The notes below the pieces were generated by a model. It worked only from the letters and a program-made list of their open reading frames with translations, ran no database searches and was not told the origin of the DNA. Below, piece by piece: positions 29,134-39,916 of a stretch of DNA of 64,000 nucleotides. Position numbers and translations under genes: made by a program. This DNA comes from Entamoeba invadens IP1. Lineage: Eukaryota; Evosea; Mastigamoebida; Endamoebidae. The stretch covers positions 373,001 through 437,000 of the forward strand of contig NW_004440383.1 in the NCBI RefSeq assembly GCF_000330505.1. Direction: 5' to 3'. Position 1 is the first letter of the stretch. Each line of letters opens with the position of its first letter.

Positions 29134-30534
29134 AGACTCGACAAATTTTTTCATGAAAGCATATCCTTTTGGATAGAATTGTTTTGGGTACTTCTGAATG
29201 AATAGATCGAGTTTATCAGTTTTGGTCTTTAAACAGAAATTATAGACCGACTGAATAAGGCGATTATAAAGGACCTCGCGTAAGACTTTCCTCACATGTT
29301 CACTGAAATCGACAACTTTCTTTTGATCCATCATCTCGATGAAGACTTCTCTCTCTTCGACACTTGGTGAGGTCGGTACATACGTTTTCACCAACACATT
29401 CAATTGATTCAAAAGTTCTGTTCTCCATGGTAATAACACTTCAGGTAGTGTCACTGAGTCAAAATACTTTGTTTTCCGGCCTGTAAAGTAGTTCCAATAT
29501 CCTTGGTCGAGTTCCTCGACATATGCGTTGACCTTACATTTATAAGGAGGGTAACTCCCTCCACACAAAATAGGTACCGGCGTTTCAAAAAACTCAAACA
29601 AGATATCGGGGACATATGGAATAAATATCCCAGGCCAATAAAACGGATAAAACAACGTGAGGAGCCCAAGCACACAGGACGAAGTTGATGTAACATTATC
29701 TGAAAGTAAGATGACACCATACCCACACATCATCATACAAAGGGTATTCAAAACGTCTTCAACAGTCATCGTACAAAACAACCGAATGAGGGAATAGTCT
29801 CCGACTAATCCCATCGACCGCTCAATTTCACTGGATTTCTGTGAACTCAAAAACACTTTAGAACATGGAAATGTTGTCTTGTTGTTATTCCCAAGCATTA
29901 CATTAATTGCTTCGGTCGGCCGTTCCAGTTTCATGAACTGTTGGAGCTTCACTTCGAGAAGTGCTTTAATCGGATTCACTGTGAAATTTGGGCTCTGCAT
30001 TTCCACTCTTAGAATGAATGAGTAATAATACTCTAACTTGTTTCGATATCCTATTTCCGACAATTGCGAGAGTAACGCAAACAAGCAGTTAAAGTACGGG
30101 CATGTCGTGGTGAAACAATACGTTCGTTGTGTATAATATGGCTCTTTAAAAAGTTCTGCAGTGAGTCCCACTGGGTTAATTAAGTCACTTGTGATATTCA
30201 GAAATTCGTTTTGTCTGAGACATACACAAATCGTACTTGTTTCTTCTCCAGGAAGCATCGTGACGTACTGGGTTGGATGTTTCTTCATTATTTCCTTTGA
30301 GACTGATGGAAGTTTCGAAATAGTTGGCGGTTGGGGTACAATGAATTGTTCGGACTTCAGCGGAAATTCATAACTTTCCGGGTATTTGTAGAGCAAACTA
30401 ATTTGTGGCGTCGGAGTGTTTGGCGCCGTCGACGGCGATACTCCAAATATTGAAAAAGAGGTGATCAGTGTTTTTGTCAACGTGGTTAGTGCAACGGTCA
30501 ATGGTGAGTCGCGTAAGAGTGTTGAGTCGGCCAT
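29134..30534 (-). CDS. DENN-domain protein, C-terminus lost in gap
   Basis: The visible 467 residues start at ATG 30534 and run into the gap without a stop. The central DENN module is clear: VEDVLNTLCMMMCGYGVILLSDN, then LGLLTLFYPFYWPGIFIPYVPD and VPILCGG are classic cDENN blocks. They are preceded by a uDENN-like region with CVCLRQNE and YFNCLFALLSQL, and followed by a helical dDENN-like part from about residue 385. DENN proteins act as guanine-nucleotide exchange factors for Rab GTPases, or as related regulators, on membranes. What follows residue 467 is unknown; sequence left of the gap does not look coding, so the end is probably within it. Confidence 0.9.
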
Positions 30535-30767
30535 TGACTTGAATTATAAGTTTATGTCATTTGTAGTATTTGTATAGCTTTTTTACTACATTTTTATAGT
30601 TCAACTACCCATGACATATTTCGTCACCACAAAACAGTATTTTTGTTATTTGATCAATCAAGAATTAGGTAGGGTTTCCCGAAAAAAGACAAATTGTTTT
30701 AGTGCAATGTGACGTTTTGTTGAAAACTTGGAATACAATAAAAGATGTGTTTTATAACTTTGCAGCA

Positions 30768-32471
30768 TCAAAGCAATACTTCGTGAGTATCTCCAAACAG
30801 CTTGACATCGACGGTACTCTTAACACTCGTGACATTTCTTATGGTTAAATTTCTTGACTTCAATGGTACCTCCCCGATGTCCATTGATTTCACCGAAAGT
30901 AAAATAAGGTGCTCGATTGTACTGTTAACCAACTTGTCGAAAACAAAGACACCATCACACAAATAGAGATTTTCAACGTGTTTTGGAAGAGTGATGGAAT
31001 GTGGATTAAATTCTGTGAACCCCAAGTGTTGTAGATCATTTGCTTGTGACAAATCAATCGAAAAGGGTTTACCTCTAATTATATCGAAAGATACAAGAGA
31101 GGAAGGGCACACAAGATGTTCAATTTGGGGTGATAACAAAATCAAAACTTTCAAACCCAAAAGGTTACTTGTGAGATCGTTGTCGAAAACACAGCCTATT
31201 GCCACTAGATTTGTTATTCCTCTGTTGAACGGCAAGCCTTTTTGTAAATTCATTCGATTGAGATGCAGAGCCTTTAGATTGTCTGTAAAAATGGGGCTTT
31301 CCTTAAAACGAGAATATGACATTGATAGTTCTTTAAGCGAAGTTAAAAGCGTCATATCTTGTGTTACTGTGGCGTTTTGAAATTCCAACGCAGTCATTGA
31401 ACTAAACTTTGACAAATCAAAATTTGTATCATTCACTATGTGCAACTTTTTGATTGTTTTAAAATTAGCTGGTGTGGCTTTTGAAAGTGTATTTTCAGTG
31501 CATTCCAAGAACAACACGCCGTCCGGTATTTGGTTCAACTCTCCGTGTACACTTTTAATATTCGTGCTTTTGATCATATCTTCTGAAAAGACAATTTTAG
31601 AATTACTTAGTGTGTTGACTGTTTGAAGTTCGTGAAGTCCGTTTAACAGAATATCATTTTTTACTTCTGACCTTACAGTGATAGTCTTCACAAGGCACAT
31701 TTCATCAATCTCATTAATTTTCATCAAGTTGTTGTTACATACATTTAACGTGTAATCTCGCAAAAATACGATCTCTCCGTCTTTATATATCCAATCATCA
31801 AAAGCGACAACAGCGAAGCTCTTGAGTATGTCTAAGTGTTCGACCTTTTCATATCTTGAATTAAACACCACTATCTTCTTTTCGAAATTTTTGTACTTCT
31901 GAAGTTGTAAAGCTGTTTCTGTTTTCCTACAGTGAAGCGACACAACTTTGATATGTTGTGTCTTGTCTGGGAAGACGTCTTCTAATGTTATTGAGTTTTC
32001 CCAGTTTAAAACGTTGAGTTTTACGATCTGGAGATTGGCAAACCCACTCAAGTTGATTTTTTTTGAAAATGAAGACACAATAAGCATAATAACTTTTTCT
32101 TTCAATTTCTCAAACAAAAAAATATCGTGATTTTCTTCAGAAATATGATTTATTAACTTGATTTGTGCAATCTTGTCAATTATATTATTTCTTAGTGCAA
32201 TATCATTATTATCACATTCTATTGTCTCGAGGTGTGGAAAAAGAACGAAAATATTATTTGGGATGAGAGTGTTTACTATATTATGATAAGTTCTTGATGA
32301 TACAATTTCGTTTTTGTTTTGGAGTGTTTTTAGTGACATCTTTGGAAAAAATCTGAGCATCTCTGTTGCTTCTAAACATTTTTTATTTACTAATTTAAGT
32401 GTGATAACATCTTCAACAAACCGAAAATATATAACAGCGTTTGCAAGATAAAAGGCTTCAAGTTGTTTCAT
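30768..32471 (-). CDS. BspA-like leucine-rich-repeat protein (Entamoeba family)
   Basis: The 567-residue, single-exon product starts MKQLEAFYLANAVIYFRF with DVITLKLVNKKCLEATEML shortly after. This is the F-box-like N-terminal signature carried by the large Entamoeba LRR family. The rest consists of irregular leucine-rich repeats with about 20-23-residue spacing, for example in LTSLKELSMSYSRF and LKALHLNRMNLQ. There is no signal peptide or membrane segment. Members are thought to mediate protein-protein contacts, and some have been reported at the cell surface, but no function can be assigned here. A/T-rich codons dominate, more than in the neighbouring enzyme genes. Confidence 0.9.
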   Translation of the reverse strand: MKQLEAFYLANAVIYFRFVEDVITLKLVNKKCLEATEMLRFFPKMSLKTLQNKNEIVSSRTYHNIVNTLIPNNIFVLFPHLETIECDNNDIALRNNIIDKIAQIKLINHISEENHDIFLFEKLKEKVIMLIVSSFSKKINLSGFANLQIVKLNVLNWENSITLEDVFPDKTQHIKVVSLHCRKTETALQLQKYKNFEKKIVVFNSRYEKVEHLDILKSFAVVAFDDWIYKDGEIVFLRDYTLNVCNNNLMKINEIDEMCLVKTITVRSEVKNDILLNGLHELQTVNTLSNSKIVFSEDMIKSTNIKSVHGELNQIPDGVLFLECTENTLSKATPANFKTIKKLHIVNDTNFDLSKFSSMTALEFQNATVTQDMTLLTSLKELSMSYSRFKESPIFTDNLKALHLNRMNLQKGLPFNRGITNLVAIGCVFDNDLTSNLLGLKVLILLSPQIEHLVCPSSLVSFDIIRGKPFSIDLSQANDLQHLGFTEFNPHSITLPKHVENLYLCDGVFVFDKLVNSTIEHLILLSVKSMDIGEVPLKSRNLTIRNVTSVKSTVDVKLFGDTHEVLL

Positions 32472-32916
32472 CGTTTTATAGTTTTGTGATTTTTATTTAT
32501 TCATTCAAATTTTAAACTTCTTTTTTTTTGACGTATAATTATTAATAACAAAATATAATTTATAATTATAAAAATAATAGTAAATTAAAAATACTATTTT
32601 TTTTAGTTAATTATTAAAACCAAGAATACTATTTTAATTAATTAATGATTAATTTATTCTTTTTAAATTATAGTTAAATTTAACTATAAAATATAGTATC
32701 TCACTTTTATTTTTAGAAAGAGAAGAGAGAAAGGGGATGAGAAATGGAGGTTAAACAACTCTGGAAAGTGAGAAAGCAAACAAAATTCAAATTTGGTTTG
32801 TTCTGATTGTAGGAAGTGGTAAGAACTCACAAACCGCGAGATCGTTTTGTCTCGAAACCTCGAGGACAAAAAAGAAAGAGAACTGGGTTAGGTTAAAAAA
32901 TAGAAAAGAACAGAAG
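32472..32916. other. Divergent spacer, AT-rich then purine-rich
   Basis: This is the spacer between the minus-strand LRR gene and the plus-strand membrane-protein gene. The left half is nearly pure A/T. The right part (32710-32916) is purine-rich with balanced composition and probably holds the promoter and leader of the membrane-protein gene. No element could be named. Confidence 0.5.
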
Positions 32917-33708
32917 ATGGGTCTCTCTTGGAGGTGCGCCTTTTTGCACTCCCGTTGTTTCCGTGTCTTTATTCTAACATCGCTGCTTGTGTTTTCAGTG
33001 CTGTACATTGTCTTGACGATCGGGGTTATTTTCACACCAGCAACGCTTCTAATTAAAAAGTGGTATGATCCACTTCCAAAAGCTATTGTGTCTGTCAAAG
33101 ACAGTGCTCAAATTATTTACCCAATGATTGAGGATGTCTCAAAATTGTCCAACACAGTCATCCGAGCAGACTATTTTTTCCAGTTTGGGTTTTCGGAGTT
33201 CAACAAGACGTACAACATTATCGACCAAACGATCGACGAACAAGTCTTTCCTATACTGAACCTCACCAACTCTGCAATATCAGGAGCAACTGGTTTTGTC
33301 AATAAAATTGCAGATTTTCTTCATTCAATACACATCAACTTCAACATTTCGTTCGTCGACAACCTCAACATAATCAATGACATTCTCAGCGAGGTTCCAC
33401 AACAACTCACTGATCTCCAGTTTCAAATGGACAAGGCAACAAGAGCTGGCGAGGCTCTTGGGCAGTCCATTGATGTTGTTGGGCACAGGTTCATCAAGTT
33501 TTACCACACTTGCGATAATCTCACTGATGTTGTTGATAATGTTTTCCAAGACGTTGATATTATTGTTCAACAGATGGATGTTTTGGAAGATTCCATACCG
33601 GTGGTTGTTGTACTTGGAAAGGCGGTCGCGTGCTTTGTTATGGTGTGGCTTGCATTTGTTACTATGATCATTTTCTTGTATGTCAAATATCACAAGCCAG
33701 TTGGTTGA
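32917..33708 (+). CDS. Two-pass membrane protein with glycosylatable loop
   Basis: ATG 32917 starts a 263-residue protein with hydrophobic segments at about residues 16-41 and 228-256. The intervening about 185 residues form one polar, mostly helical loop with potential N-glycosylation sites NKT, NLT, NIS and NLT. Both termini are short and basic, so both ends are likely cytosolic and the loop lumenal or extracellular. This overall plan is seen in tweety-like and prominin-like proteins, but no conserved motif allows such a call. Family and function unknown. Confidence 0.85.
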   Translation: MGLSWRCAFLHSRCFRVFILTSLLVFSVLYIVLTIGVIFTPATLLIKKWYDPLPKAIVSVKDSAQIIYPMIEDVSKLSNTVIRADYFFQFGFSEFNKTYNIIDQTIDEQVFPILNLTNSAISGATGFVNKIADFLHSIHINFNISFVDNLNIINDILSEVPQQLTDLQFQMDKATRAGEALGQSIDVVGHRFIKFYHTCDNLTDVVDNVFQDVDIIVQQMDVLEDSIPVVVVLGKAVACFVMVWLAFVTMIIFLYVKYHKPVG

Positions 33709-34090
33709 ACCAAATCATGTTTTTTGAAGACAAATTCTATATTTTGATTAAATATTTTATTATTTTGGTTTTATTTATATTTGAATTTTATAAGTTTGTT
33801 TTAGTTTATTAAATTGTTTTTAATCAAAAAACATTATGTTTTAGTTTTTGTTAACTTAAAAAAATAAACTAAAGGTGTTACTTTTTTGAACTAAAGTCTT
33901 ACATAAATTTAATTCAATTATAAAAAATTTAAAAATAAATATTTTTCAAATGATTTAAAAAACATTTTTATTATAATTTAATAATTTTAATATTAAAATT
34001 AAACCAATAAAAATCAATTTAAAATGAAATTTTGAAATTGAGTTATTCGGAACGAAAGATCATAAGAAGGGAGAAAAAGAAAGTAAAAAC
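33709..34090. other. AT-rich intergenic region
   Basis: Very AT-rich spacer between two plus-strand genes. The last about 50 bases before ATG 34091 are purine-rich, like other leaders here. No gene or repeat was recognised. Confidence 0.5.
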
Positions 34091-34450
34091 ATGGACAGCA
34101 GTGCTTCTTTTTGTAGAGTCATCAAACTTGTCATGGACGGCACAACGATACACATTGATGACTCAAGGCTTGTTTCAGCTCTGCAAGAGCTGCAGGCCAG
34201 GGTTGACTCGCTTGAAGCTATTCTCAGAAAAGACCCACAAGCTCCCCCAAATGCCACTGACATTCGAGACAAAACGAATTACGCGGGTGTTAGTACATCG
34301 GACCTTCATGGGGTAATAGTACCAATTTTGTTCAACGCAGAAGACTATGAGAGTCACCTTGTCAAGAAGAAACAATGTGAAGTGAAACGACAACGACATT
34401 TATCCTTTTTGATTGAAATAGCCAATACCAAATTCCGTCGCTTATTTTAG
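34091..34450 (+). CDS. Hypothetical protein, 119 residues, short coiled coil
   Basis: From ATG 34091 the frame encodes a soluble protein. Residues about 15-50 (LVSALQELQARVDSLEAIL and flanks) have heptad-like Leu/Val spacing and should form a short coiled coil. A polar PPNAT linker follows, and the C-terminal third is basic (KKKQCEVKRQRH). No membrane segment. It ends 145 bp from the stop of the convergent PP4-type phosphatase gene. The family is not recognised; the coiled coil suggests oligomerisation. Confidence 0.65.
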   Translation: MDSSASFCRVIKLVMDGTTIHIDDSRLVSALQELQARVDSLEAILRKDPQAPPNATDIRDKTNYAGVSTSDLHGVIVPILFNAEDYESHLVKKKQCEVKRQRHLSFLIEIANTKFRRLF

Positions 34451-34595
34451 TTCACATTTGGCATTCCAATAAATTATCGTCGTGTTGTTATTTCCAGTTT
34501 CACCAATCGAACAAAACAATAAACTGAAACAATAACATGTTAAAAAAGCGCTTTTTATTCGCTGAGGGTCGTCCCCCAGAACGTTTAATACACAC

Positions 34596-35546
34596 TCAAA
34601 GGAAGAACTCAGGGATGACCACCTTTGCAGTCAGTTTGTGTTGGTCGGCTGGGCATTCCTTGAAGAATTCGAACTTGTACGAATCGGCCTTCGTCATGAC
34701 CATAATACACGCTTCATTCCCGCACCTGTAGCAATAATTTGGCGCACTCCAAACAGTTACAATCTTATTGTCCAACATCCACTTAAACCCTTCCTGGATG
34801 AGTTGATGAGCTCGACACACGAAATTCAGTCCGTTTACTTGCAAGAAATCGTTGAGAGGTTGTTGCCCGAAAGTGTGTCCAGCGCCTCGTGGGCTTTCTT
34901 CCCAGTCGATGTATGGCTTGTTTTCTTCAGGGTCGCTCCACAACAAATCACACATTACGCCGTCGTGTGGGACTTCTTTTTTTCGATCGACTCGCGCGAT
35001 GATGTCAAGTGTCTTACAGTCGGGGGAAAGTCCTCCGTGGGTGCCAAACACACGCCCATCGATCAACACCCCAAGCGACAAGAAGTCAAACAAATCGGTG
35101 CAGTTTTTCCAGACGTTCGACGTTCCGTATTTTCTCTGGCACTCGTCGTAAAACCCATATATCTGTGTAATTGCCCGGCTCTCATGGTTTCCTCTTATCA
35201 AATAAATGTGGTCGGTGTACTTGACTTTGAGTGCGATTAACAACAAAAACGTTTCGACGGAGTTGAATCCCCTGTCGACGTAGTCGCCCAAAAATACGTA
35301 CTTTGTTTCGGGAGGCCGTCGGCCTGTTTTAAAAAGTTCGAGAAGGTCCCAGAACTGACCATGGATATCACCACATATGGTCACTGGCGTTTGTAAAGGT
35401 ATCATGTTGGGCTCCTCACACACAATCTCGCGACACTTGTCACAAAGGTATTCGACTGTAAGTTCACTGACTGGCTTTCCAACCCACAACGCGTCGAGTA
35501 TTTTGTCGATGTCTGTATCTTGTGAGGAAATTGATTCTATCTCCAT
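34596..35546 (-). CDS. PP4-type Ser/Thr protein phosphatase catalytic subunit
   Basis: The 316-residue product is a PPP-family phosphatase. Metal and catalytic motifs are GDIHG (59-63), GDYVDRG (87-93) and RGNHE (118-122), followed by THGGLSP, a RAHQ motif and SAPNYCYRCGN. Within the PP2A/PP4/PP6 group, VETFLLLIALKVKY, FDFLSLGVLIDG and KEVPHDGVMCDLLWSDPEE fit PP4 best. The C-terminus EFFL preserves the carboxy-terminal Leu that is methylated in this group. Two differences stand out: GTHGGLSP in place of CVHGGLSP, and a short insert after the DPEE. It probably acts with regulatory subunits in nuclear or cytoskeletal signalling. Start ATG 35546, single exon. Confidence 0.95.
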   Translation of the reverse strand: MEIESISSQDTDIDKILDALWVGKPVSELTVEYLCDKCREIVCEEPNMIPLQTPVTICGDIHGQFWDLLELFKTGRRPPETKYVFLGDYVDRGFNSVETFLLLIALKVKYTDHIYLIRGNHESRAITQIYGFYDECQRKYGTSNVWKNCTDLFDFLSLGVLIDGRVFGTHGGLSPDCKTLDIIARVDRKKEVPHDGVMCDLLWSDPEENKPYIDWEESPRGAGHTFGQQPLNDFLQVNGLNFVCRAHQLIQEGFKWMLDNKIVTVWSAPNYCYRCGNEACIMVMTKADSYKFEFFKECPADQHKLTAKVVIPEFFL

Positions 35547-36173
35547 CCTTTCTTTTTTTCAGTTTCTCACTTTTGGAAAATTTTCTCTTTTCATTCAAAT
35601 CGTATTTTTCCTTTCGGATGAGTGTGGTTTCAGGTAAACGAACTATTTCGCAGCGATCCCTGAATTTTAAAACCCTTTTTTCAATTCCAGTTTTTCTAAT
35701 TATGAGGAAATCGAGTAAAAATGTTTTTCTCTTTTTTTTTATTTTTTTTTTTTTAAATGGCAGTGAAAATGTTTTCAATTGTGTTTTTCTATTTGAAGTT
35801 TTTAAAAATTCCTCACGATTTTTATTTTTATCAATGGAATGTTCTTCATCCTCTATCAATCTTGAATAAAATGATATGAATGGCTATTATGGCCAGAATG
35901 GATGTAGTATTCTGATTTATAAACAGTAAAACACAATTACTACTAATATAGTTTTATAATTTACAATTTAATTATTTATAATAGTAAAATAAACCCCCAA
36001 AAAATTTAAAAATGAAATTTTGAGATTTGGTATATATTATTTGCAAATGCAGAAGAATAATACAAATGAAATGTTTTCAAATCGATTTTTGATTTGATTA
36101 AAAATCAGAGAAAGAGTTCGATTGTGATAGTTTGTCCAACAACATAAAAAGGAACTCACCAACTCCTTAATTA
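35547..36173. other. Divergent intergenic region
   Basis: This spacer between the phosphatase (minus) and the second sphingomyelinase-like gene (plus) is T/A-rich with a long pyrimidine run near 35740. Overlapping open frames on both strands (35464-35869) arise from low-complexity sequence and are Lys- or Phe-rich; I do not support them as genes. Confidence 0.5.
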
Positions 36174-37557
36174 ATGCTTTCGTTCTTATTACTATTGTGT
36201 TTAGTTAATTCCAAAAAGGCATGGATCATTACAGACACACACTTCGATAGCAATTACGCAGAAGGCACACCTACAAAGTGTTATACTACCGACTGTTGCC
36301 ACGAAGACTCTAAACCAAGGCAAGACGCAGAGGAAGCTGGACGGTGTGCTTCTTACGAGTGTTATCCACCTCTTAACACGGTCACTTCAGCATTTGATCA
36401 TATTAGAGAAAACAAAGATCAGAGCGACACTGTCTTTTGGTTAATGGATGCTGTACCTGGTGATGTCTTGAGTCAGTCAAAAGAGATCAATAAGAATACA
36501 ATTAAACTTATTGTAGAACAACTTAAACAGAAGCTCCCTGGCTTTAAAATATATCCAGTCCCTGGTAACCATGATTATTTCTTGAGCTCAAATTGGGAGT
36601 TTGTTTCTATTATTTCAAGTATATGGTATATATATTATAATGCTATAGTTCATCTGTATCACAGATACGATTAGTAATTTATAGTATAATAATAATATAA
36701 TTATATAATTATTAATATGTATAACTGGAAGGTATCCTCCAAAAAGTGAATGGATGCTCTCATTTATGGCAGATTTATTCTCAGAATGGTTATCCACAGA
36801 GGCTTTGGAGACATTTAAAATAGCGGGATATTACAACGAAATGATTGACACGGACATCCGATTGGTAGCACTGAATCTGGTTTATGTGGATATGTTCTCG
36901 ATGCACAACGGTCAGTATAAAAGACAAGACCCGGGAAATATGGTAGCTTGGTTTAATCAGACTCTGAAAGATGCCAAAGCAAATAACGAGAAAATTCTTT
37001 TGATCTCACATGAGTGTATTGGTCTTAAGTCGAATGGACAGTTTGACTTAGCTCCCGAGTTTAACGCCGACTTCACAACATTAATGGAAGAGTATGGCGA
37101 CCTTATGATAACGCATTTCTGTGGACATTCACATTATGAGTCATTCAGACTCTTGCCAAACAGAGAGAACGCCAAGTACTCTTGTTTGGTGAATCCAGCT
37201 TTGACATCCTATAAAAGTCTTGACCCCAAGTTTAGGTTGATCGAATTTGACAAGAATGGAGTGAAGGATTGGATGACATTTGCTATGAATGTCGAAGAGT
37301 GTAACAACATGACAAATGGATATCCTTGGAAGAAGTTATATCGTGCAAGTGAGTATTATGGTATCAACGACTATTCTGTTGATGGTCTTAAACAGTTTTA
37401 TGATAAATTGAGCACAGACAGTTCGCTTTGGAGTAAATTCATGAAAGTGTATAGTACCACGAGTTTCTATACATGTGCCGATGACTGTAAAAAAGGTATT
37501 TTATGCGCTTTGAATCATTTGACTGAAGAAGAGTACAAAACTTGTATGTCGAGTTAA
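36174..37557 (+). CDS. Acid-sphingomyelinase-like phosphodiesterase, two exons
   Basis: Exon 1 (36174-36598) and exon 2 (36732-37557) join across a 133-nt intron (36599-36731; GTTTGT...GGAAG), giving 416 residues. The N-terminus is a short signal peptide (MLSFLLLLCLVNS). Metallophosphoesterase motifs are ITDTHFD, PVPGNHDYF, ISHECIG and FCGHSHYES. The second motif reads FWLMDAVPGD, where family members usually have a TGD or SGD, so one metal ligand region is unusual although an Asp is present. Several Cys near the N-terminus (CYTTDCC, CASYECY) and the C-terminus (CADDCKKGILC) should form disulfides. It is a paralogue of the gene at 22731-24079 and keeps the GNHD motif that the other has lost. 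Confidence 0.9.
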
Positions 37558-37925
37558 TTCAGTTCAATCATACTTTTCATTGTTTTCGTTACTACTTTCT
37601 ATTTAATAAATAGCATTCTAATATACATATGATATTAAAATAATATAATAATAAAACCTCAAACTATGGTTATTATTAATAGTAATAATATGATATAAGA
37701 ATAATAATGTGATTCTTGGGTTTTTTTTTTTATTACACTTTTGTAACTCATTATAGTTATATTATAATAATAGTATAGCAATGGGATAGTATATCTTTAA
37801 ATAAAAATAGCATAAAAAAACGTTTTCTATAAAAATGGCGAGTCAAACAGACAAAAAAAAATGAATCTTCGCCACGATCCATTAAAAGTTTTAATAAGAC
37901 GAACTTGAATAAGAAAACAAATCCA
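37558..37925. other. AT-rich intergenic region
   Basis: AT-rich spacer with a short frame MASQTDKKK ending in an A9 run (37834-37863). It may be leader sequence of the next gene. Nothing else is recognisable. Confidence 0.5.
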
Positions 37926-38123
37926 ATGACTTGTTCATTTTTGTTCTTTGCAATTTTGGCTGTAGCAAGTGCTTCTGGCAATTTAGACACCAGTTTTTAT
38001 GTCTCTTTGGGGTGTTTGATTGCGATGATTGTTGTCTTCACGGTGTTAATCATTGGGGTTTCTGGAATATATATATTTAAGAAGCTTCGTTCAAAGAACC
38101 ATGAGTATGAAGCTCTTCAGTGA
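37926..38123 (+). CDS. Tiny type I membrane protein with tyrosine sorting signal
   Basis: I start at ATG 37926; the frame is open further up only from a TTG. The 65 residues begin with a signal peptide (MTCSFLFFAILAVASASG). They continue with about 6 lumenal residues and a transmembrane helix (SLGCLIAMIVVFTVLIIGVSG, about residues 27-48). The short basic cytosolic tail ends NHEYEALQ. YEAL fits the YxxPhi signal recognised by AP-complex mu subunits, so the protein probably cycles through endosomes. There is almost no ectodomain, suggesting a role as a membrane partner or adaptor. Confidence 0.65.
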   Translation: MTCSFLFFAILAVASASGNLDTSFYVSLGCLIAMIVVFTVLIIGVSGIYIFKKLRSKNHEYEALQ

Positions 38124-38219
38124 TAAATAAGTGAATGATTCATGTGATTCAATTCGATCTTTGGTATTATACTATAATAGTATTTTATTTAAATTCAAAA
38201 CTATACGAAAACAGTAGAA

Positions 38220-39488
38220 TTACTGCGAGTAGTCCTTAATAATATCGTTGAGCTTCGCCACGATTGTGCTGAAACTGGGTCTTTCAGTCGGAACGTCTTT
38301 CAAGCAGAGTTGGATGAGTTCTGGCATTCCATTCGGGAATTGAGTTGGATTGATGGCTGGCCTTTCTCCTGCACACACCTTTTGTTGAATTTGTGCGTTG
38401 GACAAGTCCTTGTATGGTACTTCATTAGTGAAGATATGGATCATAGTCATCCCAAATGAGTACACATCAATAGGTAATCCGTGTTCTCTCATTTCCATGA
38501 CTTCGGGTGCCATATATTGGTATGTTCCTGGACTTTTCTTGAGCACTTCGCCCTTCCTCAATTTGAAGATAGTAGTCAAGTCGTGCAACTTCACTGTGCA
38601 TTTCCCTTCATTTGTGATGTCGTGGTGGACCACACGTAATTTACTCGGCTTAACATTTCTGTGAATGATGTTGTGTGAACTGAGATACATAAGTGCATTC
38701 GCACAGTCGGAGCAACATCTCAACAAGAATGGAATACCCATCTTCTCCTTCTCCATTAAAGTTTGTAAGTCGCTGACTGTATCTCCATCAAGAAGAATAG
38801 TCGATGATGCCAAAATAATGCCAGTCATCCCAAGAATGTCCGGGTGGTGAATATCTCGATACACATTCTGGATGAATTCATAGTCGTCTTTTTCATATTT
38901 ATCTTCTATGTTGTATTTGAATGCAACAACACTCTCATTCTTAACAGTAGAAAGTACTCCATTGATCATTCCAACTCTAAACTGTTCTTCATCAGAAGCT
39001 TTCACTAAGTCCTTGTCGTTGTAGGCCGGGACTATACCTTCTAACTGGAATCGAAGTGCACGGCTGACAATTTCGCCGCCCATCAAAGCCTTTTTCTTTA
39101 AGTGGAATTGGACTTGACCAGTCAGACCCATAGTGGCATATTGATGGAAGAGTAAAGTGACTTTAATAGTGATGTGGTCACCCTTTTTGAGAGTGAACTT
39201 GTTGTTGTCCACAGTCAGTTCGTACTTTGGTGACTCTGCTGTTTCGACGTTGAGCTTGTAAGTGCAATCAGTCTTGTTCACAAAGCCGATAGTTTCGACC
39301 AGTGGGATTCCTTGGATGGCGTAGTTACTTCCAAATGTGAGCTTTTCAATTTTCTATGTGTTAGTGGATACGAAGAGATTGGATAGAGTCATATTTGGTT
39401 ATGAACAAACTGGCTCAAGAGAGAGTGCAAATCCCTCGTCAAAGTATGTTGAGATTGATGAAGAAAGTGGGAGTCCCTTTGATGACAT
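38220..39488 (-). CDS. TKL-type protein kinase-like protein, probable pseudokinase
   Basis: Exon 1 (39411-39488) and exon 2 (38220-39353) join across a 57-nt intron (39354-39410; GTTTGT...CATAG), giving 403 residues from ATG 39488. Residues about 25-130 form a beta-rich module (LEPKIEKLTFGSN, TIGFVNKTDCTYKL, LKKGDHITIKV) like the MSP-type domain that precedes kinase domains in Entamoeba TKL proteins. The kinase-like part keeps the VAFK lysine, GTYQYMAPEV, DVYSFGM and RPSF. However, HRD.KP.N reads HRNVKPSKL and DFG reads DLT, so the catalytic Asp, the following Asn and the metal-loop sequence are changed. It is therefore probably catalytically dead and acts as a scaffold or allosteric partner. 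Open sequence before exon 1 (CYFYGTPNHFL...) hints that further 5' exons may exist. Confidence 0.85.
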
Positions 39489-39916
39489 CTGTTTGTGTTT
39501 TTCAAGATGGCCAGAAAGGAACTCAAGTCCAAAAGAATATATCAAGAAGTGATTTGGAGTTCCATAAAAATAGCACGAGATGAACGATGTGGTTCTTTTC
39601 TAACTCTTTTAACTAGTGTTTAGAATTTGTCATTGCTCGATTTTTTCATTTTTCTGGAAATTGTTGTTGGGACGCTTTTGAAAAAGACAGAAGAGGCTCT
39701 GTGGAATTCCGAATATACACACTTCGTTCTTTTCCCGTTTGTTCCTTTGAAGGATTTTAATTGAAAAAATGGTGGTCACCGGCTACACTTGAAATCAAAT
39801 GATTTGAATCAGGGAAGTTGAACTTCATTAATCTATTTATGAAGTAGACGAAGATATGTATTATACTCAAAACCATACTAAAATAGTAAATATTTTTATT
39901 GATCAGTTACAGTGAT
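39489..39916. other. Intergenic region, partly open on the minus strand
   Basis: The first about 120 bases continue the minus-strand kinase frame without ATG (FLIYSFGLEFLSGHLEKHKQ) up to a TAG at about 39620. This could be a missed upstream exon or leader. The rest is ordinary spacer with no recognised element. Confidence 0.45.

Noticed and set aside
35464..35869. Overlapping open frames on both strands upstream of the PP4-type gene
   Set aside because: Low-complexity Lys-rich or Phe-rich translations of a pyrimidine-rich spacer.
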